Shown here: one piece after another, positions 15,035-23,327 of the stretch
Layout: each line of letters starts with the position of its first letter
How positions within the stretch are numbered: the first letter of the stretch is position 1
Assembly: GCF_022919075.1 (NCBI RefSeq)
Contig: NZ_CP095078.1
Location: 1,860,001-1,924,000, forward strand
Source of the DNA: Nocardioides sp. W7
GTDB taxonomy: Bacteria > Actinomycetota > Actinomycetes > Propionibacteriales > Nocardioidaceae
DNA length: 64,000 nucleotides
Reading direction: 5' to 3'
Position numbers and translations under genes: made by a program
Notes under the pieces: generated by a model
Databases searched by the model: none
Seen by the model: the letters and a program-made list of their open reading frames with translations, nothing else
Told to the model about the DNA's origin: nothing

Positions 15035-17170
15035 GTGGCTCGACGAGGCCAGCGTCAGAACGGCGCTCGCCGCCCGGCGGCACGCCAGCGCGGACGGGTG
15101 CTGGACAACGAGGGGATCATCCCCGTCCTCGCCCGCGCCGTGCGCGAGGTGGAGACCGCCGTACAGCGGGGGCGGGTGGACGGGTCCACCCGGACCAAGT
15201 TCCAGGTCGTCGCGCTCCTGGTGCGCGAGGAGCGTCAGCGCCTCAAGGCCGACCAGGAGCTCACCGAGTCCCAGCGGGGCGAGGAGCTCAAGCGCCTGGA
15301 CGGGATCGCCACGATCCTCGCCAAGACCGCCGCTCGCGACACCTCGATGCTCGTCCTGCTCGCCGAGGACGCCACCATGTCCGAGGCCGCCCGGGAGCTG
15401 AAGAACGAGATGCTCCGGGCCGCCGGCGCGGAGCCCGAGCCCGAGCCGGAGCCGGACCCCGAGCCGGACCCGCTCGGGGTGCCCGTCTCCCGTCGGGTGA
15501 TGCCGGTCTCGGTGCGCCAGCGCCAGCTCTCGAACCCGTTCCTGGCCCCCGACTTCAGTGCCGGCACGCCGCGGTACGACGGCCCGCGCCGGCTCGCGAC
15601 CTGGGAGTTGCTCGGCCCGTTGTTCCGCTCCTTCGAGCAGGGTGGCGCGTCGTCCTCGATGGCCCTGCCCGACCCGGTGCCGATGCGGCTGCCCGCGGGC
15701 CTGGAGCTGATGAAGCACCAGGGTGAGCTGGTCGCCGCCGCCGCCGAGGGCCACCGCACCTACCTGCTCGCCGACGAGCCCGGCCTCGGCAAGACCGCCC
15801 AGGCGCTGCTCGCCGCCCGGGCCGCCGAGGCGTACCCGCTCCTGGTCGTCGTCCCCAACGTCGTCAAGACCAACTGGGCGCGCGAGGCCGCGCTGTGGAC
15901 GCCCGAGCGGGCCGCCACGGTGATCCACGGCGACGGCCACGACATCGACGGCTTCGCCGACATCGTGGTGGTCAACTACGAGATCCTCGACCGCCACGTC
16001 GGCTGGATGAGCGACCACGGCTTCCGCGGGATGGTCGTCGACGAGGCGCACTTCATCAAGAACAAGGGCTCGCAGCGCTCCCAGCACGTGCTGCACCTGG
16101 CGGAGAAGATCCGCGCCCGCACCGCCCGACCGCTGCTGATGGCGCTCACCGGCACCCCGCTGATCAACGACATCGAGGACTTCCAGGCGATCTGGGAGTT
16201 CCTCGGCTGGATCGACGACAAGAAGCCGCGTCGCGAGCTGATGGACAAGCTCGAGGAGATCGGCCTGACCCCCGCGGACCCGGCGTTCTATCCCGCCGCC
16301 CGGGCCCGGGTGATCGAGATGGGCATCGTCCGGCGGCGCAAGGTCGACGTGGCCGCCGACATCCCCGCCCGCCGGGTCGCCGACCTGCCGGTCGAGCTCG
16401 AGGGCGAGATGGGTCGCTCGATCCGCGAGGCCGAGCGGGAGCTGGCCCGTCGGCTGGTCCAGCGCTACGACACGGCGCTCGCCACCCGCACGTCCGGTCG
16501 CGTCGTCGACGGCATCGACCACGAGCTCGTACGCCGGGTCGCGACCTGGGAGCGCGAGGACACCACCACGACCTCGACCGGCGAGAACGTCTTCGGCATG
16601 ATGCGCCGCATCGGCCAGGCCAAGGCCGGACTCGCCGCCGACTACACCGCCCAGCTGGCGCGCAACGTGGGCAAGGTCGTCTTCTTCGCCAAGCACATCG
16701 ACGTCATGGACGTCGCCGAGGAGACCTTCGCCCGGCGTGGCCTGAAGTACTCCTCCATCCGCGGCGACCAGACCCCGCGTGCCCGGCAGAAGAACATCGA
16801 CGCGTTCGTCGACGATCCCGAGGTCGCGGTCGTCGTCTGCTCGCTCACCGCGGCCGGCGTCGGCCTGAATCTCCAGGTCGCCTCCAACCTGGTGCTCGCG
16901 GAGCTCTCCTGGACCGACGCCGAGCAGACCCAGGCGATCGACCGGATCCACCGGATCGGCCAGGACACCCCGGTCACCGCGTGGCGGATCATCGCCTCGC
17001 AGACCATCGACACCAAGATCGCCGAGCTGATCGACAGCAAGGCCGGCCTCGCCGCCCGCGCGCTCGACGGCTCCGACGCGGAGATCAGCTCCTCGGCCGA
17101 CATCCAGCTGGAGGCCCTGGTCGCGCTGCTCACCGAGGCTCTCGAGGAGCGCGAGGCCGCGGTCGCCTGA
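15035..17170 (+). CDS. SNF2-family DEAD/DEAH-box ATPase/helicase
   Basis: 711 aa from GTG 15035 (GAGGAGGAG just upstream). Residues 1-about 225 are a charged N-terminal region with a helical bundle and a Pro-Glu/Asp repeat near residue 130. The SNF2 motor then has Walker A DEPGLGKTAQ, motif II VVDEAHFIKN, motif III ALTGTPLIND and the second RecA lobe ending ELSWTDAEQTQAIDRIHRIGQ (motifs V/VI). It is a dsDNA-translocating ATPase, likely in repair or chromosome remodelling. No nuclease, methylase or SWIM domain is visible and no partner gene adjoins it. Confidence 0.88.
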   Translation: MARRGQRQNGARRPAARQRGRVLDNEGIIPVLARAVREVETAVQRGRVDGSTRTKFQVVALLVREERQRLKADQELTESQRGEELKRLDGIATILAKTAARDTSMLVLLAEDATMSEAARELKNEMLRAAGAEPEPEPEPDPEPDPLGVPVSRRVMPVSVRQRQLSNPFLAPDFSAGTPRYDGPRRLATWELLGPLFRSFEQGGASSSMALPDPVPMRLPAGLELMKHQGELVAAAAEGHRTYLLADEPGLGKTAQALLAARAAEAYPLLVVVPNVVKTNWAREAALWTPERAATVIHGDGHDIDGFADIVVVNYEILDRHVGWMSDHGFRGMVVDEAHFIKNKGSQRSQHVLHLAEKIRARTARPLLMALTGTPLINDIEDFQAIWEFLGWIDDKKPRRELMDKLEEIGLTPADPAFYPAARARVIEMGIVRRRKVDVAADIPARRVADLPVELEGEMGRSIREAERELARRLVQRYDTALATRTSGRVVDGIDHELVRRVATWEREDTTTTSTGENVFGMMRRIGQAKAGLAADYTAQLARNVGKVVFFAKHIDVMDVAEETFARRGLKYSSIRGDQTPRARQKNIDAFVDDPEVAVVVCSLTAAGVGLNLQVASNLVLAELSWTDAEQTQAIDRIHRIGQDTPVTAWRIIASQTIDTKIAELIDSKAGLAARALDGSDAEISSSADIQLEALVALLTEALEEREAAVA

Positions 17171-17181
17171 CCGAGTCGATC

Positions 17182-17215
17182 CGCCGAGTCGGCAGCAACT
17201 ACTGCCGACTCGGCG
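17182..17215. repeat. Palindromic element (family A copy 1), terminator-like
   Basis: CGCCGAGTCGGCAG-CAACTA-CTGCCGACTCGGCG: a perfect 14-bp stem with a 6-nt loop, 11 bp after the SNF2 stop and before the end of the convergent oxidoreductase gene. It can act as a bidirectional terminator. A near-identical sequence is found inside the ABC-F gene at 28955-29008. Confidence 0.85.
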
Positions 17216-17227
17216 ATGTCGTCCCGT

Positions 17228-17653
17228 TCAGGCGGGTGGGTCGGTGCGGAGCAGACCCGGCCCGAAGACGAACCGGACCACCTCGACCCGGATCGCGACC
17301 CGGGTGGGGTTCTCGCTCGGCTGGCGGTAGCGGCCGGCGTACCGCTCGACGGCGCGGGCGACGGTCTCCGCGTCGTCGTGGAGGGTGCCGCCGCCCTCGA
17401 TCGTCGACCAGCGGCCGCCGTCGACCTGGCAGATCGAGAGCAACGGGTTGTCCTCGAGGTTGCGCACCTTCCGGGATCCCGCGCGGGTGATCACCCAGGC
17501 ACAGCCGCGCTCGGGGTCGATCGCCGCGCCGACGGGTACGACGTGGGGGCGTCCGTCGGGCCGCAGTGTGGTGAGGGTGCACAGGTGCCGCTCGGTCCAG
17601 AAGTCCTGCAGGGGCTGCGGAAGGGCGTCCCACCCGGGGGCGAAGCTGGTCAC
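17228..17653 (-). CDS. Pyridoxamine 5'-phosphate oxidase-fold protein (FMN/F420-binding split barrel)
   Basis: 141 aa. Split-barrel pattern: FWTERHLCTLTTLRPDGRPHVVPVGAAIDPERGCAWVITRAGSRKVRNLEDNPLLSICQVDGGRWSTIEGGGTL. The RPDGRPHVVPV strand-turn and the SRKVRNLEDNP basic helix are typical of actinobacterial F420-dependent PPOX proteins; classical pyridoxamine oxidase motifs are absent. Probably an F420- or FMN-dependent reductase of unknown substrate. Start ATG 17653. Confidence 0.8.
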   Translation of the reverse strand: MTSFAPGWDALPQPLQDFWTERHLCTLTTLRPDGRPHVVPVGAAIDPERGCAWVITRAGSRKVRNLEDNPLLSICQVDGGRWSTIEGGGTLHDDAETVARAVERYAGRYRQPSENPTRVAIRVEVVRFVFGPGLLRTDPPA

Positions 17654-17714
17654 GCAGCGAGCGTAGGGCCTCGCTGCCGCGCGACGAGCAGGATCTACGC
17701 AACGACCCGCGGCA

Positions 17715-19409
17715 CTAGATCCAGCGGGAGAACCAGACCCGGTTGAGCCACTCGGCGTGGGTCAGCAGCCCGTTGGTGAAGATCGGCCAGAACCACGCGA
17801 AGTTCAGCAGGGTCAGCACCACGAACGAGCCCGAGACGATCACGCCGAGGGTACGACGAGCCGTCGGCTCCCGGTCGGGCCCGATCAGCCGGCCCATGGT
17901 GAGGGTCAGCGCGAGGACGACGAACGGCAGCGTCATGACCATGTAGAACAGGAAGATCGGACGGTCGTCGTACAGCAGCCAGGGCAGCCACGTCGACGCG
18001 GTGCCGACCACGGCGACCCCGAAGCGCCAGTCCCGCTGGCCGACCCACGCCACGACCGCGAAGAGCAGCGCGAGGATGCCGCCCCACCAGATCGTGGGGG
18101 TGCCGATCAGCAGCACCTGCCGCAGGCAGTCGCTGCCGGCGGGAGCGTCGCAGCCGCGGGTGCCGGGCTGGATGTCGGTGTCGGCGGCGACCCCGACCGG
18201 GCGGTTGAGCAGCAGCCACCCCGACGGCTTCGAGGCGTAGGTGTGGCTGCTGCAGTTCAGGAAGTGGGTGTGGAAGACGTAGACGTCGTGGTGGTAGCTC
18301 CACAGCGAGCGCAGCGACTGACCGAGCTCGGCGATCCCGCGTGCGTCCGGCTCGGCCGCCGAGGGCCACTGCTCGCCGTCCTTCTTCTCGTCGACCAGGA
18401 ATTCCTCGCCGTCGCAGTGGCCGCTGACGAACGTCGTGTACTGCGTGGTGGAGAGGTGCTCCTCGTACTCGTCCGCATGCACCAGCCAGCCGGTCCAGGT
18501 CGCGACGTAGACGACGAGGCCGACCACGACGAGGTAGCCGAAGGCCGGCAGCCCGTCCACCACGGCGGAGCGGAGCACCGGCCAGCGCACGCCGAAGGAC
18601 CGGCGCGCGCCGGCGCTCCACAGCCAGACCAGGATCCCGAACGCCGCGAGCGGGTAGAGCGCCGTCCACTTGGTGCCGACCGCCAGGCCGAAGCAGATGC
18701 CCCCGACCAGCAGCCACGGCCGCCACAGCAGCGCCCGCACCGGCCCCCAGCCGGAGGTGACCTGCTCGGTGAGCTCGCGGGCCAGCCGCGCGCGGAACCA
18801 GTCCCGGTCGTTGACCAGGCAGGTGACCGCGCACAGCGTGAAGAAGGCCAGGAAGATGTCGAGCAGGGCCAGCCGGGACAGCACGAAGTGCAGGCCGTCG
18901 AGGCTGAGCAGCAGCCCGGCCGTGCAGCCCAGCAGGGTCGAGCCGGTCATCCGGCGGACCAGCCGGCACATCACCAGCACCATCAGCGCACCCACGACGG
19001 CGGCGGAGACCCGCCAACCGAACGGGTCCATGCCGAACGCCTTCTCGCCGAGGGCGATCAGCCACTTCCCGACCTCGGGGTGCACGACCATCGAGGGGTC
19101 GCCGTTCCACTGACCGGTGGTCTGCCCGGCGAGGATCTGGTCGTTGGCATCGTCGGCGTACGACTGGACGTAGCCGTGGTGCAGCAGCGACCAGGCGTCC
19201 TTGGCGTAGTAGGTCTCGTCGAACTCGAACTCGCGCGGCGAGCCCAGCTTCCACAGCCGCAGGAACAGCGCCAGCAGCGCCACCCCGATGCTCGCCGACC
19301 AGCCGATCAGCGGGTCCTCGCTCCCCATCCGCGCCCGCGCCCGCTGCCACGCCGTCGGTACGACGAGCCCGGCGCGCTCCTGCGCGGCGGGCTGCGTGGT
19401 CGTCGGCAC
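17715..19409 (-). CDS. pmt: Dolichyl-phosphate-mannose-protein mannosyltransferase (Pmt)
   Basis: 564 aa, about 11 membrane helices. Transfers mannose from polyprenyl-phosphomannose to Ser/Thr of secreted proteins on the outer face of the membrane. The catalytic first loop has the acidic pair in EFEFDETYYAKDAW. The ATGQWNGDPSMVVHPEVGKWLIALGEKAFG region and later helices (FFTLCAVTCLVNDRDWFRARLA, GICFGLAVGTKWTALYPLAAFGI) follow actinobacterial Pmt. Divergent from rsmI, a widely conserved arrangement in actinobacteria. Start ATG 19409. Confidence 0.92.
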   Translation of the reverse strand: MPTTTQPAAQERAGLVVPTAWQRARARMGSEDPLIGWSASIGVALLALFLRLWKLGSPREFEFDETYYAKDAWSLLHHGYVQSYADDANDQILAGQTTGQWNGDPSMVVHPEVGKWLIALGEKAFGMDPFGWRVSAAVVGALMVLVMCRLVRRMTGSTLLGCTAGLLLSLDGLHFVLSRLALLDIFLAFFTLCAVTCLVNDRDWFRARLARELTEQVTSGWGPVRALLWRPWLLVGGICFGLAVGTKWTALYPLAAFGILVWLWSAGARRSFGVRWPVLRSAVVDGLPAFGYLVVVGLVVYVATWTGWLVHADEYEEHLSTTQYTTFVSGHCDGEEFLVDEKKDGEQWPSAAEPDARGIAELGQSLRSLWSYHHDVYVFHTHFLNCSSHTYASKPSGWLLLNRPVGVAADTDIQPGTRGCDAPAGSDCLRQVLLIGTPTIWWGGILALLFAVVAWVGQRDWRFGVAVVGTASTWLPWLLYDDRPIFLFYMVMTLPFVVLALTLTMGRLIGPDREPTARRTLGVIVSGSFVVLTLLNFAWFWPIFTNGLLTHAEWLNRVWFSRWI

Positions 19410-19439
19410 GCGCGAACTCTACGTGGAACCGGCAACGCC

Positions 19440-19487
19440 GAGCCGGCACGAGTTCGGTGCCGACCCGGCGCGAACTCGCGCCGGCTC
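19440..19487. repeat. Nested palindromic element between pmt and rsmI
   Basis: Outer arms at 19440-19456 and 19471-19487 pair over 16 of 17 bases (GAGCCGGCACGAGTTCG with its complement). Inside, CCGGCGCGA-AC-TCGCGCCGG (19465-19484) is a perfect palindrome and CGGCAC...GTGCCG (19444-19462) a smaller hairpin. It lies in the shared pmt/rsmI promoter space. Confidence 0.6.
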
Positions 19488-19526
19488 AGCGAGGGGCTGG
19501 GAGCGGCACCTGACATGATCGAGCGC

Positions 19527-20360
19527 ATGACTGGCGTCCTGGTGCTCGCGGCGACGCCGATCGGACGGGTGGCCGACGCGCCGCCCCGGCTGGCCGACGA
19601 GCTCGCCACCGCCGACGTAGTCGCCGCCGAGGACACCCGGCGGCTCAAGCGGCTGACCACCGACCTCGGCGTGAGCGTGACCGGGCGGATCGTGTCGTAC
19701 TTCGAGGGCAACGAGGCGGCCCGAACCCCCGTGCTGCTGGAGGCCCTGCTCGCCGGCGAGCGGGTGCTGCTGGTGACCGACGCGGGGATGCCGAGCGTGT
19801 CCGACCCCGGCTACCGGCTGGTGGCGGCGGCCGTCGAGCACGACGTCCTCGTCACGGCGGTCCCCGGACCCAGCGCGGTGCTGACCGCCCTGGCCGTGAG
19901 CGGGCTGCCGGTCGACCGGTTCTGCTTCGAGGGCTTCCTGCCCCGCAAGGCGGGGGAGCGGGCCCGGCGCCTGCAGGGGCTGGCCCGCGAGGAGCGGACG
20001 ATGGTGTTCTTCGAGGCGCCGCACCGCACCGAGACGGCGCTGGCCGCGATGGCCGCGGCGTTCGGCGACGACCGGCCCGCCGCCGTCTGCCGCGAGCTGA
20101 CCAAGACCCACGAGGAGGTACGACGCGGGCCGCTGGCCGAGCTGGTGTCGTGGGCCGCCGAGAGGGTACGGGGCGAGGTGACCATCGTCGTCGCGGGCGC
20201 GGTCCCCGGCGCCGAGATCGCCACCGATCCCGCCGGTCTGCGGGCCGCGGTGGCCGAGCGCGAGGAGGACGGGATGACCCGTAGGGAGTCCATCGCCGAG
20301 GTGGCCCGGCTGTCCGGGGTGCCCAAGCGCGAGGTCTACGACCTGGTGCACAAGTCGTGA
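19527..20360 (+). CDS. rsmI: 16S rRNA (cytidine-1402) 2'-O-methyltransferase
   Basis: 277 aa from ATG 19527 (an in-frame ATG at 19515 would add four residues). SAM-dependent tetrapyrrole-methylase fold: GVLVLAATPIGRVADAPPRLADELATADVVAAEDTRRLKRL, then VSYFEGNE, LVTDAGMPSVSDPGYRLVAAA, the VPGPSAVLTALAVSGLP loop and a FCFEGFLPRK motif, all characteristic of RsmI. It modifies the decoding centre of 16S rRNA. The stop overlaps the GTG of the next gene. Confidence 0.95.
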   Translation: MTGVLVLAATPIGRVADAPPRLADELATADVVAAEDTRRLKRLTTDLGVSVTGRIVSYFEGNEAARTPVLLEALLAGERVLLVTDAGMPSVSDPGYRLVAAAVEHDVLVTAVPGPSAVLTALAVSGLPVDRFCFEGFLPRKAGERARRLQGLAREERTMVFFEAPHRTETALAAMAAAFGDDRPAAVCRELTKTHEEVRRGPLAELVSWAAERVRGEVTIVVAGAVPGAEIATDPAGLRAAVAEREEDGMTRRESIAEVARLSGVPKREVYDLVHKS

Positions 20361-21205
20361 GCCGGCTGACGTCGTACTCCCGCGAGGGCCTGGTCTTCGA
20401 CGTCATCGACAGCGGTCCCGAGGACGGCACGCCGGTGGTGCTGCTGCACGGCTTCCCCGAACGGGCGACCTGCTGGCGCGAGGTGGCGCCGCTGCTGCAC
20501 GCCCACGGGCTGCGCACCTACGCGCCCGACCAGCGCGGCTACTCCCCGGGCGCCCGGCCGAACGGCCGGTCGTCGTACACCGTGCCCGAGCTGGTCGCCG
20601 ACGTCGTCGCGCTGATCGAGCGGATCGGCGGGCCGGTGCACCTGGTCGGTCACGACTGGGGCGCCAACGTCGGCTGGTCGCTCGCGGCCCGGCACCCGGA
20701 GCTGGTGGCCAGCTGGACGGCCGTCTCGGTCCCGCACCCCGCGGCGTTCGTGAAGGCGATCCGGACCACCCGGCAGGGCCTGCACAGCTGGTACATGGGC
20801 CTCTTCCAGCTCCCGTTCGTCGTCGAGGGCCTGGCCCGGTGGCCCGGCGGTCCGGTCGACCAGGGCCTGCGCAGCAGCGGCATGAGCAGCGCGGACGTGG
20901 CCCGCTTCCGCACCGAGATCGTGGAGTACGGCGCGCTGCCGGGCGCCCTGGGCTGGTACCGCGCCCTCCCGCTCAGCCGCGGTCGCGGCATGGGCGGCCG
21001 GGTCCGGGTGCCGACCACCCTGGTGTGGAGCACCCGCGACACCGCGATCGTCCGGTCCGGGGTCGACGGGTGTGCCGAGTACGTCGAGGCGCCGTACGAG
21101 CTGGTCGTGCTCGAGGGCGTCAGTCACTGGATCCCCACCCACGCCCCCGCGCCACTGGCCGAGGCGATCCTCGCCCGGATCGCCTCGGCCCCTGACGCTG
21201 GTTGA
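20357..21205 (+). CDS. Alpha/beta hydrolase, epoxide hydrolase-like
   Basis: 282 aa from GTG 20357, overlapping rsmI (GTGA). Oxyanion-hole motif HGFPE, nucleophile elbow GHDWGAN (Asp nucleophile, as in epoxide hydrolases and haloalkane dehalogenases), cap domain in the middle, acid in STRDTAI and catalytic His in GVSHWIPTHAP. The Asp nucleophile and HGFPE favour epoxide hydrolase over esterase. The stop codon and last codons lie inside a composite inverted repeat starting at 21199, so the natural end may have been altered by insertion. Confidence 0.85.
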   Translation: MSRLTSYSREGLVFDVIDSGPEDGTPVVLLHGFPERATCWREVAPLLHAHGLRTYAPDQRGYSPGARPNGRSSYTVPELVADVVALIERIGGPVHLVGHDWGANVGWSLAARHPELVASWTAVSVPHPAAFVKAIRTTRQGLHSWYMGLFQLPFVVEGLARWPGGPVDQGLRSSGMSSADVARFRTEIVEYGALPGALGWYRALPLSRGRGMGGRVRVPTTLVWSTRDTAIVRSGVDGCAEYVEAPYELVVLEGVSHWIPTHAPAPLAEAILARIASAPDAG

Positions 21206-21323
21206 GGTGCGAAGCCGCGCTAGCGGGTGAGCCTCGAAACCCGGTGGGTCGACGGACGGCCTCGATCGGGGCCGACTCCCGGCAAGACGGGTTTCGAGGC
21301 TCGCTCCGCTCGCACCTCAACCA
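21199..21323. repeat. 125-bp composite inverted repeat (REP/MITE-like)
   Basis: Outer arms TGGTTGAGGTGCGA (21199-21212) and TCGCACCTCAACCA (21310-21323) are perfect complements; inner arms GCCTCGAAACCCG (21231-21243) and CGGGTTTCGAGGC (21288-21300) also pair perfectly. The arms are separated by an imperfect stretch and a central 44-nt segment. The first arm supplies the TGA stop of the epoxide-hydrolase-like gene. A fragment resembling its right arm recurs at 26520-26537. It sits between two convergent genes. Confidence 0.85.
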
Positions 21324-21333
21324 CCGTAGGGGC

Positions 21334-23244
21334 CTACGGCACGTCGGCCGTGCCGCTGATCGTGGTCGAGTTGTCACCGAAGTCGGTGACGGTCAGGTCG
21401 AGCTGGACCACGCTGCCCGACGGCAGCGGCTCGAGGTCGTAGGTGAGGTTCTCCAGGTCGGCGTAGAGCCCGGTGTCGGAGGTGGCGGTCCACTCCTGGG
21501 TGCCGTCGGGGGCCACGTCCAGCGTCTCGGGGACGATGATCCCCGCCGGGTCGGCGTTCAGCTCGCCGTACCCGCCGCTCTCCTCGTCGTAGACGTAGTA
21601 CTGCTCGCTGACGATGTCGCCGCTCTCGGCGTCCAGCACGAGCGAGAGCAGCACGTCCTGGTAGGTCTCGCCGTCCACGTCCTCGGGCGCGTAGTAGGCC
21701 ATCGGCACGTCCATGCTGATCACCTCGTCGCCCTCCTGGTAGCCCAGTGCGAGATAGGCGTACGACGTGTCCTCGCCGTCGCTGACCGTCAGCGCGGTCA
21801 GGTCGTAGTAGCCGGACGCCACCGGGGCGCCCTCCTCGCCGATGACCGCCGACTGCTCGCCGAGGTAGGTCAGTGTGCCGTCCTCGCCGACCAGCGCGTA
21901 GCTCATCGACGCGCCGGTCAGGTTGCCCTCGCCGACCTCGTCGTAGACGCCGGTGATCGAGTAGCCCTCGCCGTCGTACTCGATCTCGGCGCCGCTGCCG
22001 TCGTCGACGAACTCCGGCTGCTCCTCCTCCGGGATGCTCGTGCCGGCGTCGTAGTAGGAGATGAGGAAGTCGGTCCAGGTCGCGGCGCTGGCGACCTCGG
22101 TGTAGGCGCCGTCGGAGAGCTCCTGGGTCGGCGGGAAGTAGATGGACAGGCCGGTGGCGCCGTTGGTCGCCTGGCCGGCCACGGAGTCGACGACGGCGTC
22201 GTTGATCGCCCGGACGAGGTTGTCGGCCTGGTCGGAGACGTCGAGCGCCTCGACGCCGATGGTGGACGCGAGCATGCCGAGGTCCTTCATCTGGCTGTCC
22301 TCGTCCGGGTTGGGGCTGCGCGCGAACCCGAGTGTCGACTCTCCGGCCCGGCCCACCGCCGGTGCGACGGTCGCGACCCGCTCGGCAAGCGCGCCGCTGA
22401 ACTCCCCGAGCGCCTCGTCGACGGCGTCCATCCGGGTCAGGTCGATCATCGAGAGCGTGATGGAGTCCCCGGTGCCGGACTCGGCCGCCTGGGCCTCGAA
22501 GCCGTCGACGATGGCGGAGCCGAAGTCGTCGGCGGTGGCGCGCTCGTCGTCCGCGAGCACCTGCAGCGCGCGGTAGTCCCAGCCGTGGCCGGGCTCCAGC
22601 TCCTGCGAGGCGACCAGCCGGTCGGCGAGCGGCGCGACCGCGCTGGCGACCTCGTAGCTGCCCATTAGGCAGGCGTCGAAGCCGAGCAGGTCGAGCTTGT
22701 CGACGCCGGCCTCCTCTAGGCCCGCCGAGACGCCCTCGACGATCTGGGCGAGGTCGAGCACGTCGCCCTCGGAGCCCTCGTCGGGACCGACGCCCGGCCA
22801 GGACGCGCCGTGGTCGGAGATGATCAGCGCGTAGTGTCCCGCCGGGTGCGCCGCGATGCCCTCGGCGACGAACGACGCGAGCACGGTGGGGTCGGCGGAG
22901 TTCACGTCGCCGAGGTCCTCGACCAGCTCGGCCGAGCCGGGATCGATGTCGAGGACGCGGGCGCCCACCCAGGAGCCCTGGTCGAGCAGCTCGTCGTCGC
23001 CGTACTCCGCGGAGCGGTCCATGAACTCGCGGACCTGCAGGGAACCGGTCGAGCCGACCTCGCCGATCTCGTTGACGTCGGCGACCATGAACGGCTCGAG
23101 GTTGGTGTCGGCCATCGAGTAGTGCAGGACGGTCCACCCGCCCCCGGGCTCGTCGGGCTCGTCGGAGTCGGCGGTGCCGGAACAGCCGGCGAGGAGGAGA
23201 GTCAGCGCGGTCAGCGCGACTGCGGTGGTACGGCGATTGATCAC
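21334..23244 (-). CDS. Clostripain-family (C11) cysteine peptidase lipoprotein
   Basis: 636 aa from GTG 23244. Lipoprotein signal with lipobox LLAGC (Cys21), acidic linker, then a caspase-like fold: His145 in IISDHGASWPG and Cys192 in LLGFDACLMGSYEVA are the expected catalytic dyad of C11 peptidases. The C-terminal half is very acidic and beta-rich (YYDLTALTVSDGEDTSYAYLALGYQ). Expected on the outer face of the membrane, cleaving proteins after basic residues by family precedent. An upstream extension of the frame overlaps the tatD start region and was rejected in favour of the signal-peptide start. Confidence 0.85.
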   Translation of the reverse strand: MINRRTTAVALTALTLLLAGCSGTADSDEPDEPGGGWTVLHYSMADTNLEPFMVADVNEIGEVGSTGSLQVREFMDRSAEYGDDELLDQGSWVGARVLDIDPGSAELVEDLGDVNSADPTVLASFVAEGIAAHPAGHYALIISDHGASWPGVGPDEGSEGDVLDLAQIVEGVSAGLEEAGVDKLDLLGFDACLMGSYEVASAVAPLADRLVASQELEPGHGWDYRALQVLADDERATADDFGSAIVDGFEAQAAESGTGDSITLSMIDLTRMDAVDEALGEFSGALAERVATVAPAVGRAGESTLGFARSPNPDEDSQMKDLGMLASTIGVEALDVSDQADNLVRAINDAVVDSVAGQATNGATGLSIYFPPTQELSDGAYTEVASAATWTDFLISYYDAGTSIPEEEQPEFVDDGSGAEIEYDGEGYSITGVYDEVGEGNLTGASMSYALVGEDGTLTYLGEQSAVIGEEGAPVASGYYDLTALTVSDGEDTSYAYLALGYQEGDEVISMDVPMAYYAPEDVDGETYQDVLLSLVLDAESGDIVSEQYYVYDEESGGYGELNADPAGIIVPETLDVAPDGTQEWTATSDTGLYADLENLTYDLEPLPSGSVVQLDLTVTDFGDNSTTISGTADVP

Positions 23245-23327
23245 AGGCCATGGTCGTCGCCGGGGATGCCCGGCGGAGGAGAACGGGCCGACGGCGCGCA
23301 CTGGTCTGGTCCTGGGAGGATCGTCCG

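Noticed and set aside
15035..17170. Phage-defence system built on the SNF2 ATPase
   Set aside because: No nuclease, methyltransferase, PLD or other defence gene lies nearby; neighbours are membrane and PPOX-family proteins.
13108..17490. Several frames over 500 codons opposite or out of frame with the membrane-protein and SNF2 genes
   Set aside because: Low-complexity, Arg/Pro/Gln/His-rich translations with no recognisable motif; typical third-position GC shadows.
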